From positions 248,001 to 312,000 of the forward strand of contig NZ_JAJKLK010000030.1 of assembly GCF_020982545.1 (NCBI RefSeq): 64,000 nt of DNA, in the 5' to 3' direction. Position numbers and translations under genes: made by a program. This document shows, piece by piece, positions 34,167 through 43,402 of this stretch. Within the stretch, counting starts at the first letter, position 1; each line of letters begins with the position of its first letter. The notes beneath the pieces are model-generated. The model was given only the letters and a program-made list of their open reading frames with translations. It ran no database searches and was not told where the DNA came from. The DNA is from Streptomyces sp. MNU76. Its GTDB lineage: Bacteria > Actinomycetota > Actinomycetes > Streptomycetales > Streptomycetaceae.

Positions 34167-34820
34167 TGGTGGTGGTGAACGACCGGGGCACGGGGGTGGG
34201 GATGGCGCACAGGCGGGGAGCGTGGGCGGGGTCCGCGGTGGCGGGTGCGGCCGCGCTGGTGATGGCCGGGCTCGGGCTGGTGACGAATTACGCGAGTGCG
34301 TCGGTACTGCATCCCCTGGTGAGGGAGATCAGCGCCCTCGCCCTGGCGGCCGACACCCCCGACCGCACCGACTGGCACCGGGCCCTGGCCGCGCGGCTGA
34401 CCGCGGCCGTTCACGACACCGCCCAGGCAGGGCGATCCGGCTGGCCCGCCCGCCTCCTCGCCCCCACCTGCCACTGCTCCTCGACCACACCACCGAAGAA
34501 GCCCTCCGTGCGGCCCAGGACACCCTCAACCGCCTGGCCCAAGTGCTGTTCGCAGCAGGCGCCTACACGCTGCACCACGCGCTGTCCCAGCACCTCCTCC
34601 AGACCCAGACCTGCGTCCTGGGCGCGGACCACCCTGACACCCTGGCCAGCCGCAGCAACCTCGCCCGCGCTCTGGACAGGATGGGAGAGTATGCGCGGCG
34701 GTCGAGCTGCACCGACAGCCCCTCGACGACCGCATCCGCGTCCTGGGCCCGGACCACCCCGACACCCTGACCAGCCGCAGCAACCTCGCCCGCGGGCGCT
34801 GTCACGTTGTTGGGTGCGTG
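34167..34820 (+). pseudogene. TPR-repeat membrane protein remnant
   Basis: Three frames contribute in order. First come an N-terminal membrane helix (GSAVAGAAALVMAGLGLVTN) and SVLHPLVREISALALAADTP. Then comes EALRAAQDTLNRLAQVLFAA with a repeat containing LGADHPDTLASRSNLARALD. Last is RIRVLGPDHPDTLTSRSNLA. The DHPDTL-SR-NLA repeats are typical of actinobacterial TPR_10/12 proteins. At least two frameshifts and a missing C-terminus make it a relic. Confidence 0.55.
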
Positions 34821-34857
34821 AGTGCCTGACAGCGTGCTGGGGTGTGGCCGGCCCGGG

Positions 34858-35000
34858 TCAGGCTGTTGCGGGCGGGTCGGCGATGCCGGTGATGTGGTCC
34901 CAGATGGCGAAGCGGGTGATCATCTCGGCTCGGTAGTCGGTAGCGGACAGGCTGTGGCGGTGGGGTCGGAAGTGGGACGAGATCCCGCTAAACGCGGCGC
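34858..35000 (-). pseudogene. Transposase C-terminal fragment (family uncertain)
   Basis: Minus-strand frame ISSHFRPHRHSLSATDYRAE, MITRFAIWDHITGIADPPAT A and stop. It resembles the extreme C-terminus of a common Streptomyces DDE transposase. About 45 codons remain; I cannot place the IS family. Confidence 0.4.
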
Positions 35001-35089
35001 CGCACGCCTCCTGCGGACCCAGGGCAGGGCTCAGCCGCACGCCTTGGCGCGATCACTCGGGCGCATCCCTTAAACCACATCCGGCAGCC

Positions 35090-35305
35090 CAAATCGTCAA
35101 CTTCGCAGCGAGCAGTTCCTGTTCACCGCACACGCCGACGACGCGGACAGCCTCGTATCCCCCCTGCGGTGACACTCGCCTGGTGTGAACTCCCTACCTG
35201 CAGGTTGCCGACCATGTCGGCCATCTGGGCATCCTTGGCCTTGACTTGTTTCTCGAAGGCTACGTGGACGGATGGGTCCCGGACGGATGGATCACTGTGG
35301 AGTGA
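35090..35305 (+). other. Degenerate coding remnant of unknown function
   Basis: Two protein-like segments lie in neighbouring frames: RSEQFLFTAHADDADSLVSP (ending near 35171) and TPYLQVADHVGHLGILGLDL, FLEGYVDGWVPDGWITVE with TGA at 35303. No start and no family recognised. Confidence 0.25.
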
Positions 35306-35513
35306 GGTCGCGTCCCAGGTCGTGCAACGCCGTGATCTCGGCCGCCGCAGACAGCAACGCGTTCAGGGGGAGCCGGGACCGGCTGGGCGTGCAGATCGGG
35401 CAGCGGCCGAGGCGCCCGTTTCACTCACCGGGCCCACACGGGCATTATCACAGTCAGTTGATGCAGGAACGGACCGGACAGCACCTCCCCAGGGTCGCTG
35501 CTGTCGCATTTCG

Positions 35514-35524
35514 CGGTAATACCG
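35514..35524 (+). promoter_or_regulatory. GGT-N3-ACC dyad ahead of the cluster methyltransferase
   Basis: CGGTAATACCG, a perfect 4-bp-arm palindrome around AAT, ending 12 bases before the ATG at 35537. The same GGTAATACC core occurs at 52146. This is one of a family of dyads assigned to the GntR regulator at 57628. Confidence 0.55.
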
Positions 35525-35536
35525 TAGAAATGAGTC

Positions 35537-36271
35537 ATGTCGCAGACTGAAAGTAAACGCTCCCATCCCTCATGGTCGTTCCCTGAGTACACCCCGGTCG
35601 GCACCGATCTCAGTAGCCCGGCTGCGGTCGCCTCGTACGACCGGAATCAAGGGACGGATGCGGCCGCGGACGATGCGCTTCTAGACCGTCTCGGCGTCAC
35701 GGCGGGCATCTGCATGGTCGACCTGGGCTGCGGCACCGGTTCACTGGTCGTCCAGGCGGCGAGGCGGGGGGCCGAGGCCCATGGAGTCGACGTCTCGGAG
35801 GAGATGCTCACCCACGCCCGGGGCCGCGCCCGGCGGTTCGGTGTCACACCGCATTGGCACCGGGCTGGCTTCCTGGACTACGCGCACCGAGCCGCACCGG
35901 CCGACGTGGTCACCACCAAGTCCGCCCTGCACCAGCTGCCGGACTTCTGGAAGCAACAGGCGCTCCTCAACGCGGCCGCCGTGCTCCGCCCGGGCGGCAC
36001 CCTCTATGTGTGGGACGTCATGTTCAGCTTCGACCCAGCCGAGGCAGAGGACCACCTCCAGCGGTGGATCGACTCCGCGAGCCGTCCGCAGGGCGAGGGC
36101 TTCACACGCGCCGATTTCGAGACCCATGTGCGTGAGGAGTTCTCGACGTACACCTGGGTTCTGGAAGGGATGATCGAACGGGCCGGTCTGGAGATCGTCT
36201 CTCACTCCTTTCCTCGCACCACGCACGGTGAGTTCCTCTGCCGGAAGCGGCTGCCGATGGCGAGCGCCTGA
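35537..36271 (+). CDS. Class I SAM-dependent methyltransferase
   Basis: 244 residues. SAM motif I is VDLGCGTGSLVVQAARRG (about 60-77), an acidic loop follows (GVDVSEEMLTHARGRARR), and the motif IV region is DVVTTKSALHQLPDFWKQ. The N-terminal 40 residues may form a lid. It transfers methyl to an unknown acceptor. The gene converges with the condensation-domain gene (10 bases apart) and marks the left edge of the cluster. No clear ribosome site precedes the ATG and a GGTAATACC dyad sits right before it, which fits a leaderless or short-leader transcript. Confidence 0.8.
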   Translation: MSQTESKRSHPSWSFPEYTPVGTDLSSPAAVASYDRNQGTDAAADDALLDRLGVTAGICMVDLGCGTGSLVVQAARRGAEAHGVDVSEEMLTHARGRARRFGVTPHWHRAGFLDYAHRAAPADVVTTKSALHQLPDFWKQQALLNAAAVLRPGGTLYVWDVMFSFDPAEAEDHLQRWIDSASRPQGEGFTRADFETHVREEFSTYTWVLEGMIERAGLEIVSHSFPRTTHGEFLCRKRLPMASA

Positions 36272-36281
36272 CCAGCGGCGA

Positions 36282-37655
36282 TCACTCCTGTTCGGCGTCG
36301 AGGACCGCTTCGACAACGAGCCTCTCCAGTTCCCGCAGCAGGTGCACGGCCTCGGTCGACGACAGCACGAAGGTGTCTGCCCGCACCGCCACCAACATGC
36401 CTTCGGGCTCTTCCCTGGCTGACAGGTAGAACCTCATGTCGTCCCAGTCGGGTGCCCTCTGCCTCGTCACACGTGTGTTCGTCAGCAGTCGCCGGATCTC
36501 CTCGGCTGCACCGTGCGGGTCCAAAGCCGTTCCGGCCGCGTTCTCCCGGTCCTCCGGAAGCGTGAGATTGACACCGCAGGCGAGGTCCGGCCGCAGGCCG
36601 GTACGCCGTGCCAGGTCCCGCAGCATTGCGTGCACATGCTCCGGGTCGTACTGACCCGACGCGCTGGCCACAAGGCCTGCCCGCTGTGTCTGCTTGAGGC
36701 GTTCCGCAAGGGAGAGGCCCTCAACCTGGAGGTATATCGGCACGCTCTGCAACATGATCCCGGACAGGTTCGCAGTGGAGTCGTCGAACCTGTTGTGGGA
36801 GAACATCAGGACGCCGCAGCCGGTGTTCCCGGAGCGCCGGGCCAGCAGCTCGGCGACGAAGGCCAGGACCACCGTTCCCGGAGTGACCCGGTGCCGTGCG
36901 GCGAGCGTCCGCGACGCGACGGTCAGCGCCGCGGAGTACAGGCACCTTTCCTGGAACCGCGGCGTCTCAGGGGCTGACGTGGAGCGGGGCAGCATCCTCG
37001 CGGGGAAGCGGGCCACGGTTCGCTCCCAGTGGCGTGCCGCCTCCGTCGACGCCTCCTTGCCTTCCGTGCCCAGCTCGTACGCCAGCCTGTCGACGGGTTG
37101 CCTGATGGCGGAGGCCGGCGGATACGGCAGCCCGCGAAAGGACGCCCGCAGTATCGCGGCCAGGTCTTCGGACAGAATTCGGACACTCCACCCGTCGACC
37201 GCCATGTGGAAGGCGACCAGAACCACGAAGGCGGGTGCGCCGACTGAGGTCACCACACCGGCTCGCACGGACAGTTCGGGCACCGTAAACGGAACCGCCG
37301 ACATCTCCTCTGCCAGCCGCTGCGCAGCTTCGCCGACCGCTTCGTCGCCGATTTCGCGCAGTTCGACGCTCAGTTCCCCCGCCTGGGTGACGACCTGACG
37401 GGGAGTGCCCGACTCGTCCACGGTGAACCGGGTGCGCAGCGACTCGTGACGTTCCAGGAGAGCGGCGAGCGCCACCAGTACGTCGGCGAGGTCACAGCCG
37501 GAGGGGATCTCCACGACGATCGGCACATTGAGCCGCTCCAGGCGAGGCGCCTGAGTGGTGACAGCTCGCCACATCCATTTCTGGGCCCAGGTAAGGGGGT
37601 ACGTCCCGGAGCGTGCCCCCTCGAACTCCACCGTGCGGAACTCGGGACGCGTCAT
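36282..37655 (-). CDS. Stand-alone NRPS condensation domain protein
   Basis: 457 residues, a complete condensation fold. The active-site motif HHxxxDG appears as FHMAVDGWS: the second, catalytic His is kept and the first is Phe. Upstream are LTWAQKWMWRAV and HESLRTRFTVDE (C1-C2 type); downstream is VLMFSHNRFDDSTANLSG in place of the NxR region. Free C domains join a carrier-bound acyl chain to an amine or alcohol on another carrier or a free acceptor. Its ATG overlaps the stop of the PKS gene (ATGA). With no thioesterase in the cluster, it is a candidate for chain release, which is inference. Confidence 0.85.
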   Translation of the reverse strand: MTRPEFRTVEFEGARSGTYPLTWAQKWMWRAVTTQAPRLERLNVPIVVEIPSGCDLADVLVALAALLERHESLRTRFTVDESGTPRQVVTQAGELSVELREIGDEAVGEAAQRLAEEMSAVPFTVPELSVRAGVVTSVGAPAFVVLVAFHMAVDGWSVRILSEDLAAILRASFRGLPYPPASAIRQPVDRLAYELGTEGKEASTEAARHWERTVARFPARMLPRSTSAPETPRFQERCLYSAALTVASRTLAARHRVTPGTVVLAFVAELLARRSGNTGCGVLMFSHNRFDDSTANLSGIMLQSVPIYLQVEGLSLAERLKQTQRAGLVASASGQYDPEHVHAMLRDLARRTGLRPDLACGVNLTLPEDRENAAGTALDPHGAAEEIRRLLTNTRVTRQRAPDWDDMRFYLSAREEPEGMLVAVRADTFVLSSTEAVHLLRELERLVVEAVLDAEQE

Positions 37656-40600
37656 AGTGCCCTCTCTCCGGCCGTGACCGTCGCCCGGTGCGACACCACG
37701 GCCGTCCGCAGATCGTGGAGTCCGTCAAGGACCAGGTCGTCGTCCGGCAGGAAGTCGACCAGACACGCGATCTCGTCCACGCCCTTGGACCTGAGCAGCC
37801 CGAAGCGGGTCGCGCAGTGCTCGACATCACCGATGATCCCCCTGCGCTCGACCAGGTCGGTGAGCCTGCGTTCGGCCAGTACCCGGGCCTCGGCCGGGCC
37901 GATATCCAGGCCACCGGCCCCGAGCCCCTGCGCGTTGTCGCTCTGCAGATGCAGATTGGCTGAGATGTACCGCTCGAAGGCGGCCTCCAGCCTCGACCAC
38001 ACGGCATCGGGCGAGCGTGAGCAGAACGTGTGCTGCATCAGGGTGACTTGACCGGCCTGCGGATCGTGCCCGGCGGCCTCGCGTGCCTCCCGGTACGCGG
38101 CGATGTTCTCCTCCAGAGCGTCCGGCTGCTGGTGCATCATGGCGGTGAGGACGTTCGCTCCCATGCGCCCTGCCTGTTCAAAGGTGCTCCGGGACTCTCC
38201 CGTCAGCCAAACGTCGATCTGCCGCCGGGCCGGGGCGGGGTAGACGCGCACCGCCGTCGTTTCTCCGGCGCCGTTGGGCAGCGCGGCTCGTTCGCCACGC
38301 CACAGCCGGGTCACCATGTCGATGTCCTCGAGCATCCGCGACTTGCGTGCGTCATACGACCGAGGAGCAAGCACGAAGTCGTTGACGTGCCAACCGGATC
38401 CGAAGGAAAGGTCCACTCTTCCCCCGGACAGCCGGTCGACCACGGCCCACTCCTCCGCGATCCTGACCGGGTGGTGGAGGGGTGAGATGACGCTCCCGGC
38501 CCGCAACCGGACGCGGCTGGTCGTGACGGCGAGCGCGGCGGCCACGACGGCGGGGTTGGGATAGAGGCCACCGAACGCGGCGAAGTGCCGTTCGGGCAGC
38601 CAGACCGCCTGGAAGCCGTGCTCGTCTGCAAACCGCGCGGCCTGCAGCACCAGGTCGTAGCTCGCGCCCCCCGGCCGGGAAGCGTCCGCGGAGAAGAAGA
38701 GCAGGCTCGCCTGGACGGGCTGCTCCTCACCGGGGTCGTCGGTGACGGGTACGGCGACGGCGGGCGGTGAGGCGGCCTCAGTGATGGGACCTGGCTCCTC
38801 CACGCGGGCTACAGGCGCGTGACGTCCCGTCGAGGACGGAGGCTGACCGGACGCCGGTGGCGTGAGGCCCATCGACGGTGGAGGGGACACAGCCCCGTCA
38901 CCGGAGGGAGAAACCTCGGGCGCGCGGCCCTCGATCACCGCCACGACTGCCGCAACAGTGGGGCGTTCCAGGAAGGAACGCAACGAGATTCGGCAACCGT
39001 GTTCACGGCGAATCCGGGCCAGCAGGATGGTCGCCACCAGGGAGTGGCCCCCCAGATCGAGGAAGTCGTCGTGGAGGCCGACGCTGTCCACGCCGAGCAC
39101 ATCACACCACAAGGTGGTCAGGCGCGACTCGAGCGGAGTGCGCGGCGGCGCGTCGGCCGTGGAGCTTCCGGCCGTGGAGCGGGCGGGCTTGGAGGCGGCC
39201 AAGCGGCCCACGGCGTGTCGGAACCGGTTGGCCTCGTCGTCCGTGTGCCGGGCCGCCACCTGACGGAAGTCCCGGGTGGAGACGATGACCTGGGGCGCAC
39301 CGACGGCCAGCGCGCGCCGCACGGCCTCGCCGGCCTCCTCCGGCTGGATCGCGTAGGCAAGGGTGCGCTGCCGCCATTGACGGAGCTGCTCGGGCAGATC
39401 GGTCTCGAGTGCCATGCCGACCTCGGCCCACACGTCCCAGTTGACGCTCAGCCAACGCGTCTGTCCATTCTCCCGGTAGGCGAAGGCGTCCAAGAAGGCG
39501 TTCGCCGCGCAGTAGTCGACCTGTCCGAACCGGCCGAGCAAGGAGTTGTGGGAAGAACACAGCAGCACGAAGTCCGGTTCATGCCCGGCGAGGGCCCCGC
39601 GCAGCGCACGCGTGCCGGCCACCTTGGGGCCAAGAACGTGGACGGCCTCGTCCTCGGTCTTCTGGGCCGTCAGACCGGCCCCGGCCACACCGGCGCAGTG
39701 GAAGACGCCGTCGATCCGGCCGAATCGTTCCGCTGCCTCGGCGAGAGCGCTGCCAAGCTGTTCCTCGTCGCGGACGTCGACGGCCGTGTAGTGGACCTGA
39801 CGCGGCCCGCCCAGTTCGTCCAGCACGTGTTGCCGCTCGCCGAGCGGGCTCCGGCCGACCAGGAGGACGCGGGCGTCGTACTCGGTGGTGAGCAGGCGAG
39901 CCAGAGTGGCACCTATACCCCCCAGTCCACCGGTGATCACATAGGTTCCGCCCTGCCGAAGCGCCGGTCCTTCCGGAGCGTCCCCGGTGTCGTTGGCGTC
40001 CACGGGGTCTACCGGGGTGAAGTCCTGCTCATATCGGGTGTGGTCGCGCAGCGCGACCACCGCCGGACCGGGTGACCGCAGTTCAGCCAGCAGATCCTCG
40101 GCTGCCCGGTCGGGAGCCGAAGCGACCAGGAGGGGGTCCAGGTCGACAGCCCGCACGGACAGTCCCGGGTTCTCCAGCGGCAGCACCCGCACGGGGCCCA
40201 GTACCATCGCCTGCTCGGCGACAACCGTGTCCCCCGTGCGCACTGCGTGCGCGCCCGCTGTCACGACATGGAGGCGCGGGGCGTGCTCCGGGTCCCGCTG
40301 GGCGAGCGCCTGGGCGAGCACTACCAGACCGTGGAAGGCCGCACGCTCCGTGATCTCCGGTGAGTCCCCGACCGCGCATTCCGAGGGAAGCAAATATGCG
40401 ATGTCGGTGACCGGTGCCCCCGCGGAGTCCGGCTCGGCGAGCGCGCCCACGATCAACTCGTCACCCTTTTGGGGCCCTTCGGGGCCCGGCAGCCGCAGCT
40501 CGGACGGCTCGACGCGCACGACGCGGGACGTGCCGCCAGCGGCATACACGGCGGCGGAGAAGGCATCTCCCACCGTCCCGTCGGCCGTCAGCACCAGCCA

Positions 40601-42094
40601 GTTCCCCACCGTGCCGACGGCGCTTTCCCCTGGGTCCGCAGCCCGCCACACGGGGGTCCAGAACCAGTCACTGGAAGCCTTTCTGGACAATTCGGGCGCG
40701 CCGGGGGCGGGTGTCTGCTCCGGCGCCGGCGGATGCCCCCCGGACTGCTCGGCGGAGGTGAACCGGCCGTCCACCCACAGCTTGCGCCGCGCGAAGGGAT
40801 AGCCCGGCAGAGAGACCCGGCGTCCTGGTCTTCCGTCGCCCATCGGTTGCAGGTCTACTTCGCATCCCCGCGTCCAGGCCGCTCCCAGGGCTTTGAGATA
40901 CCCCAGCCGGTTGCCGTGCGTGGCGACCAGTAGCGGACTCGGGCGGTCGCCGTCGTCCGCGGAGGTGTCCGCAGGCGCGGCAACGGCCATCGAGGGACCG
41001 GGGCCCGTGTCCACCACAAGGTCGGCTGCACGGGAGTGGAACAAGGTGCTGACCGCATCGAGGTAGCGCACAGGCAGGCGTATCTGCCGCCCCCAGTAAG
41101 CGGGGTCCGTGGCCTCCTCGGTCCGCAGCCAGTCACCGGTCACGGTGGAGATCACGGGAATCTCCGGTGGGCGCGGTGCGCACGCGGCCACGAGCTCGGT
41201 AAACGGTTCGACAGCGGGATCCATGGAACCGCTGTGAAAGGCATGGGAGGTCCGCAGGCGCGTGGTTGGCACATCCTCGTCACCAAGCGAGGATGCATAG
41301 CGTTCCACTTCCGTCACCGGCCCCGAAACCACAGTGAGCAGGGGCCCGTTCACCGCGGCGATCTCCAGGCCATCGGGAAGCCGAGTCGCGACGGACTCCT
41401 CGGACAGCGGTACGGCGAGCATCGCGCCGGGCTCCGCCTGCTGCATCAACTTCCCCCTGGCCACAGCCAGATGGGCGGCGTCGGCAAGGGAGAAGACCCC
41501 CGCCAGGCAGGCCGCCGAGAGTTCACCCAGACTGTGCCCCAGCATCGCCGATGGCCGGATCCCGCACTCCTCCAGCAGTCGGCCGGCGGCCGTGCACACC
41601 ATGAACAGCGCAGGTTGGGCGTACTGCGTCGCGTGCAGGTCGATGTCGGGACGCGACGCGTCTTCCCCGGTTCCGAAGACGGCCTCGGACAGGGACAGAC
41701 CGAGCGGTTCGGCCATGAGCGCGGAGCACTCCGTCACATGTCGCCGAAAGACGGCGGAATGCCGGTACAAGTCCTGGAACATGCCTGGGCGCTGGCTGCC
41801 CTGACCCGGCAGCACAAGCGCCACGGCAGGTGCCTTCTCGCCTGCGGTCCCCGTCTCTGTCCACTGCCCGCCTTTCAGCGCCCGGGCGGCGGTTTCCAGT
41901 TCGCCGGCGACCACGGCGGCTCGTGCGGGGTGCTGGCGCCGCCCACGGTGAAGGGTGTACGCCACGTCCGCCAGGAGAAGGCCCGCGCCGTCTCCCCCGA
42001 GATGGGTCGCCACGGTCTCCGCCAGCGTGCGAAGCGCCTGCGGCGTGCGGGCGGACAGCATGAGCAGATCGGCTGTGGCCTCGTCACCGCGCAT
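37652..42094 (-). CDS. PKS AT-KR-ACP fused to a luciferase-like monooxygenase
   Basis: 1480 residues. Acyltransferase (about 90-380) with GQGSQ, GHSLGEL and HAFHS, the last favouring malonyl-CoA. Ketoreductase (about 480-950) with TGGLGGIG near 721 and catalytic Ser/Tyr in CSSHNSLLGRFGQVDYCAAN. ACP (about 985-1060) with DLGGHSL, Ser near 1018. A Pro-rich linker leads to a flavin-dependent luciferase-like monooxygenase domain (about 1130-1450; VWLPERHFAAFGGLYPNP, SFGSGWHVNDFVLAPRSY) of the kind built into some PKS/NRPS lines. There is no KS; the ketosynthase is the separate upstream gene. ATG 42094 follows GAGGAGG and overlaps the KS gene by 11 bases. Confidence 0.9.
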   Translation of the reverse strand: MRGDEATADLLMLSARTPQALRTLAETVATHLGGDGAGLLLADVAYTLHRGRRQHPARAAVVAGELETAARALKGGQWTETGTAGEKAPAVALVLPGQGSQRPGMFQDLYRHSAVFRRHVTECSALMAEPLGLSLSEAVFGTGEDASRPDIDLHATQYAQPALFMVCTAAGRLLEECGIRPSAMLGHSLGELSAACLAGVFSLADAAHLAVARGKLMQQAEPGAMLAVPLSEESVATRLPDGLEIAAVNGPLLTVVSGPVTEVERYASSLGDEDVPTTRLRTSHAFHSGSMDPAVEPFTELVAACAPRPPEIPVISTVTGDWLRTEEATDPAYWGRQIRLPVRYLDAVSTLFHSRAADLVVDTGPGPSMAVAAPADTSADDGDRPSPLLVATHGNRLGYLKALGAAWTRGCEVDLQPMGDGRPGRRVSLPGYPFARRKLWVDGRFTSAEQSGGHPPAPEQTPAPGAPELSRKASSDWFWTPVWRAADPGESAVGTVGNWLVLTADGTVGDAFSAAVYAAGGTSRVVRVEPSELRLPGPEGPQKGDELIVGALAEPDSAGAPVTDIAYLLPSECAVGDSPEITERAAFHGLVVLAQALAQRDPEHAPRLHVVTAGAHAVRTGDTVVAEQAMVLGPVRVLPLENPGLSVRAVDLDPLLVASAPDRAAEDLLAELRSPGPAVVALRDHTRYEQDFTPVDPVDANDTGDAPEGPALRQGGTYVITGGLGGIGATLARLLTTEYDARVLLVGRSPLGERQHVLDELGGPRQVHYTAVDVRDEEQLGSALAEAAERFGRIDGVFHCAGVAGAGLTAQKTEDEAVHVLGPKVAGTRALRGALAGHEPDFVLLCSSHNSLLGRFGQVDYCAANAFLDAFAYRENGQTRWLSVNWDVWAEVGMALETDLPEQLRQWRQRTLAYAIQPEEAGEAVRRALAVGAPQVIVSTRDFRQVAARHTDDEANRFRHAVGRLAASKPARSTAGSSTADAPPRTPLESRLTTLWCDVLGVDSVGLHDDFLDLGGHSLVATILLARIRREHGCRISLRSFLERPTVAAVVAVIEGRAPEVSPSGDGAVSPPPSMGLTPPASGQPPSSTGRHAPVARVEEPGPITEAASPPAVAVPVTDDPGEEQPVQASLLFFSADASRPGGASYDLVLQAARFADEHGFQAVWLPERHFAAFGGLYPNPAVVAAALAVTTSRVRLRAGSVISPLHHPVRIAEEWAVVDRLSGGRVDLSFGSGWHVNDFVLAPRSYDARKSRMLEDIDMVTRLWRGERAALPNGAGETTAVRVYPAPARRQIDVWLTGESRSTFEQAGRMGANVLTAMMHQQPDALEENIAAYREAREAAGHDPQAGQVTLMQHTFCSRSPDAVWSRLEAAFERYISANLHLQSDNAQGLGAGGLDIGPAEARVLAERRLTDLVERRGIIGDVEHCATRFGLLRSKGVDEIACLVDFLPDDDLVLDGLHDLRTAVVSHRATVTAGERAL

Positions 42095-43397
42095 CGGGGG
42101 CCTCCTCAATGATCATGTGGCAGTTGGTGCCGCCCATGCCGAAGGAGCTCACGCCCGCCCTGCGGGGGGTGTCCCCGCAGGGCCACGGCCTCAGCTCGGT
42201 GTTCACGAAGAACGGGCCCATACCGAACGGAATCTGCGGATTGGGCGAGCGGTAGTTGATGCTTGGTGGGATCTCCCGGTGTCCGAGCACGAGGACCGCC
42301 TTGATGAGCCCCGCGATCCCGGCGGCAGCACTGAGGTGCCCGATGTTCGGCTTCACGGAGCCGATCGGACAAATGTCCGATTCTTCTGTACCGTACGCCT
42401 GATTCATCGCCGCGATCTCCAGTGGGTCGCCCAAGGCCGTGCCCGTGCCGTGGGTCTCCACATAGCCGATACTGCGTGGAGCAACGTCGGCTGTCGCCAG
42501 GGCCTGGGACATCACCTCTGCCTGGGCGTCGAGCGAAGGGGCTGTCCACCCCACCTTGGCGCGGCCGTCGTTGTTGACGGACCAGCCCCGGATCACCGCC
42601 TCGATGTGGTCACCGTCCGAGACCGCGTCCTCCAGACGCTTGAGGACCACTGCTCCCACCCCGTCGCCGAACACGGTTCCGGCGGCTTCGGCATCGAAAG
42701 CGCGGCAGTGGCCGTCAGGGGAGGTGATGCTGTCCTCGCTGTGCAGATAGCCCGCCCGGAGTGGGAGGCTGACCCGGGCACCACCAGCGATCACCATGTC
42801 GCACTGATGGGTCAGCAGACTGTCGCAGGCCATGGCGACCGCGACCAGGGAAGTCGAGCAGGCGGTATGCACCGCCACGCTGGGGCCCCGCAGGCCGAGC
42901 TGGTAGGAGACCCTGCTGGCCAAATAGTCCTTGTCGTTGCCGAGGAGCAGCGGCAGTTCGTCCAGGTCGGTGTGCAGTTTCGCCTGGTCGTACAGATTGA
43001 AGGCGTACTGGCTCATGCGGGAGCCCGCGTACACACCGACGGGCACGTCCAGACGGTCGGGGTCGTAACCGGCATCCTCCAGGGCATGCCAGGCGGTCTC
43101 CAGGAACACCCGGTGCTGCGGGTCCATCATCTCTCCCTCGCGGGGGGAGATGGAGAAGAACTCGGAGTCGAACACGTCGGCCTCGGCCAGCACACCCTTG
43201 GCGGGTACGTAGTCCGGGTCGTCCAGCAGCACCGCGGGGATGCCCGAATGCGCCAGCTCCTCCCGGTCGAACCGGGAGATCGATTCGACGCCCTGGGACA
43301 GGTTCCGCCAGTAGCCGGTGACGTCCGAAGCGCCGGGCACACGAAGGGCCATGCCGACGATGGCCACACTGTATGGGTGATGGATGGCGTCGTCCAT
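42084..43397 (-). CDS. Stand-alone type I ketosynthase
   Basis: 437 residues, a complete modular-type KS. The catalytic Cys lies in VHTACSTSLVAVA (about 180), and the His residues in VETHGTGTALGDPLE (about 316) and KPNIGHLSAAAG (about 354). It catalyses decarboxylative Claisen extension with the AT-KR-ACP protein encoded next, so the PKS module is split into two polypeptides. The start at 43397 is chosen because AGGAG lies 9 bases upstream; an ATG at 43406 overlaps the A-domain stop but touches the ribosome site. Translation of the three core genes is clearly coupled. Confidence 0.9.
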   Translation of the reverse strand: MDDAIHHPYSVAIVGMALRVPGASDVTGYWRNLSQGVESISRFDREELAHSGIPAVLLDDPDYVPAKGVLAEADVFDSEFFSISPREGEMMDPQHRVFLETAWHALEDAGYDPDRLDVPVGVYAGSRMSQYAFNLYDQAKLHTDLDELPLLLGNDKDYLASRVSYQLGLRGPSVAVHTACSTSLVAVAMACDSLLTHQCDMVIAGGARVSLPLRAGYLHSEDSITSPDGHCRAFDAEAAGTVFGDGVGAVVLKRLEDAVSDGDHIEAVIRGWSVNNDGRAKVGWTAPSLDAQAEVMSQALATADVAPRSIGYVETHGTGTALGDPLEIAAMNQAYGTEESDICPIGSVKPNIGHLSAAAGIAGLIKAVLVLGHREIPPSINYRSPNPQIPFGMGPFFVNTELRPWPCGDTPRRAGVSSFGMGGTNCHMIIEEAPDAR

Positions 43398-43402
43398 GAG
43401 GC

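Noticed and set aside
35090..35305. A MerR-type or other named regulator in the gap before the cluster
   Set aside because: Only two short out-of-phase protein-like pieces; similarity was too weak to name.
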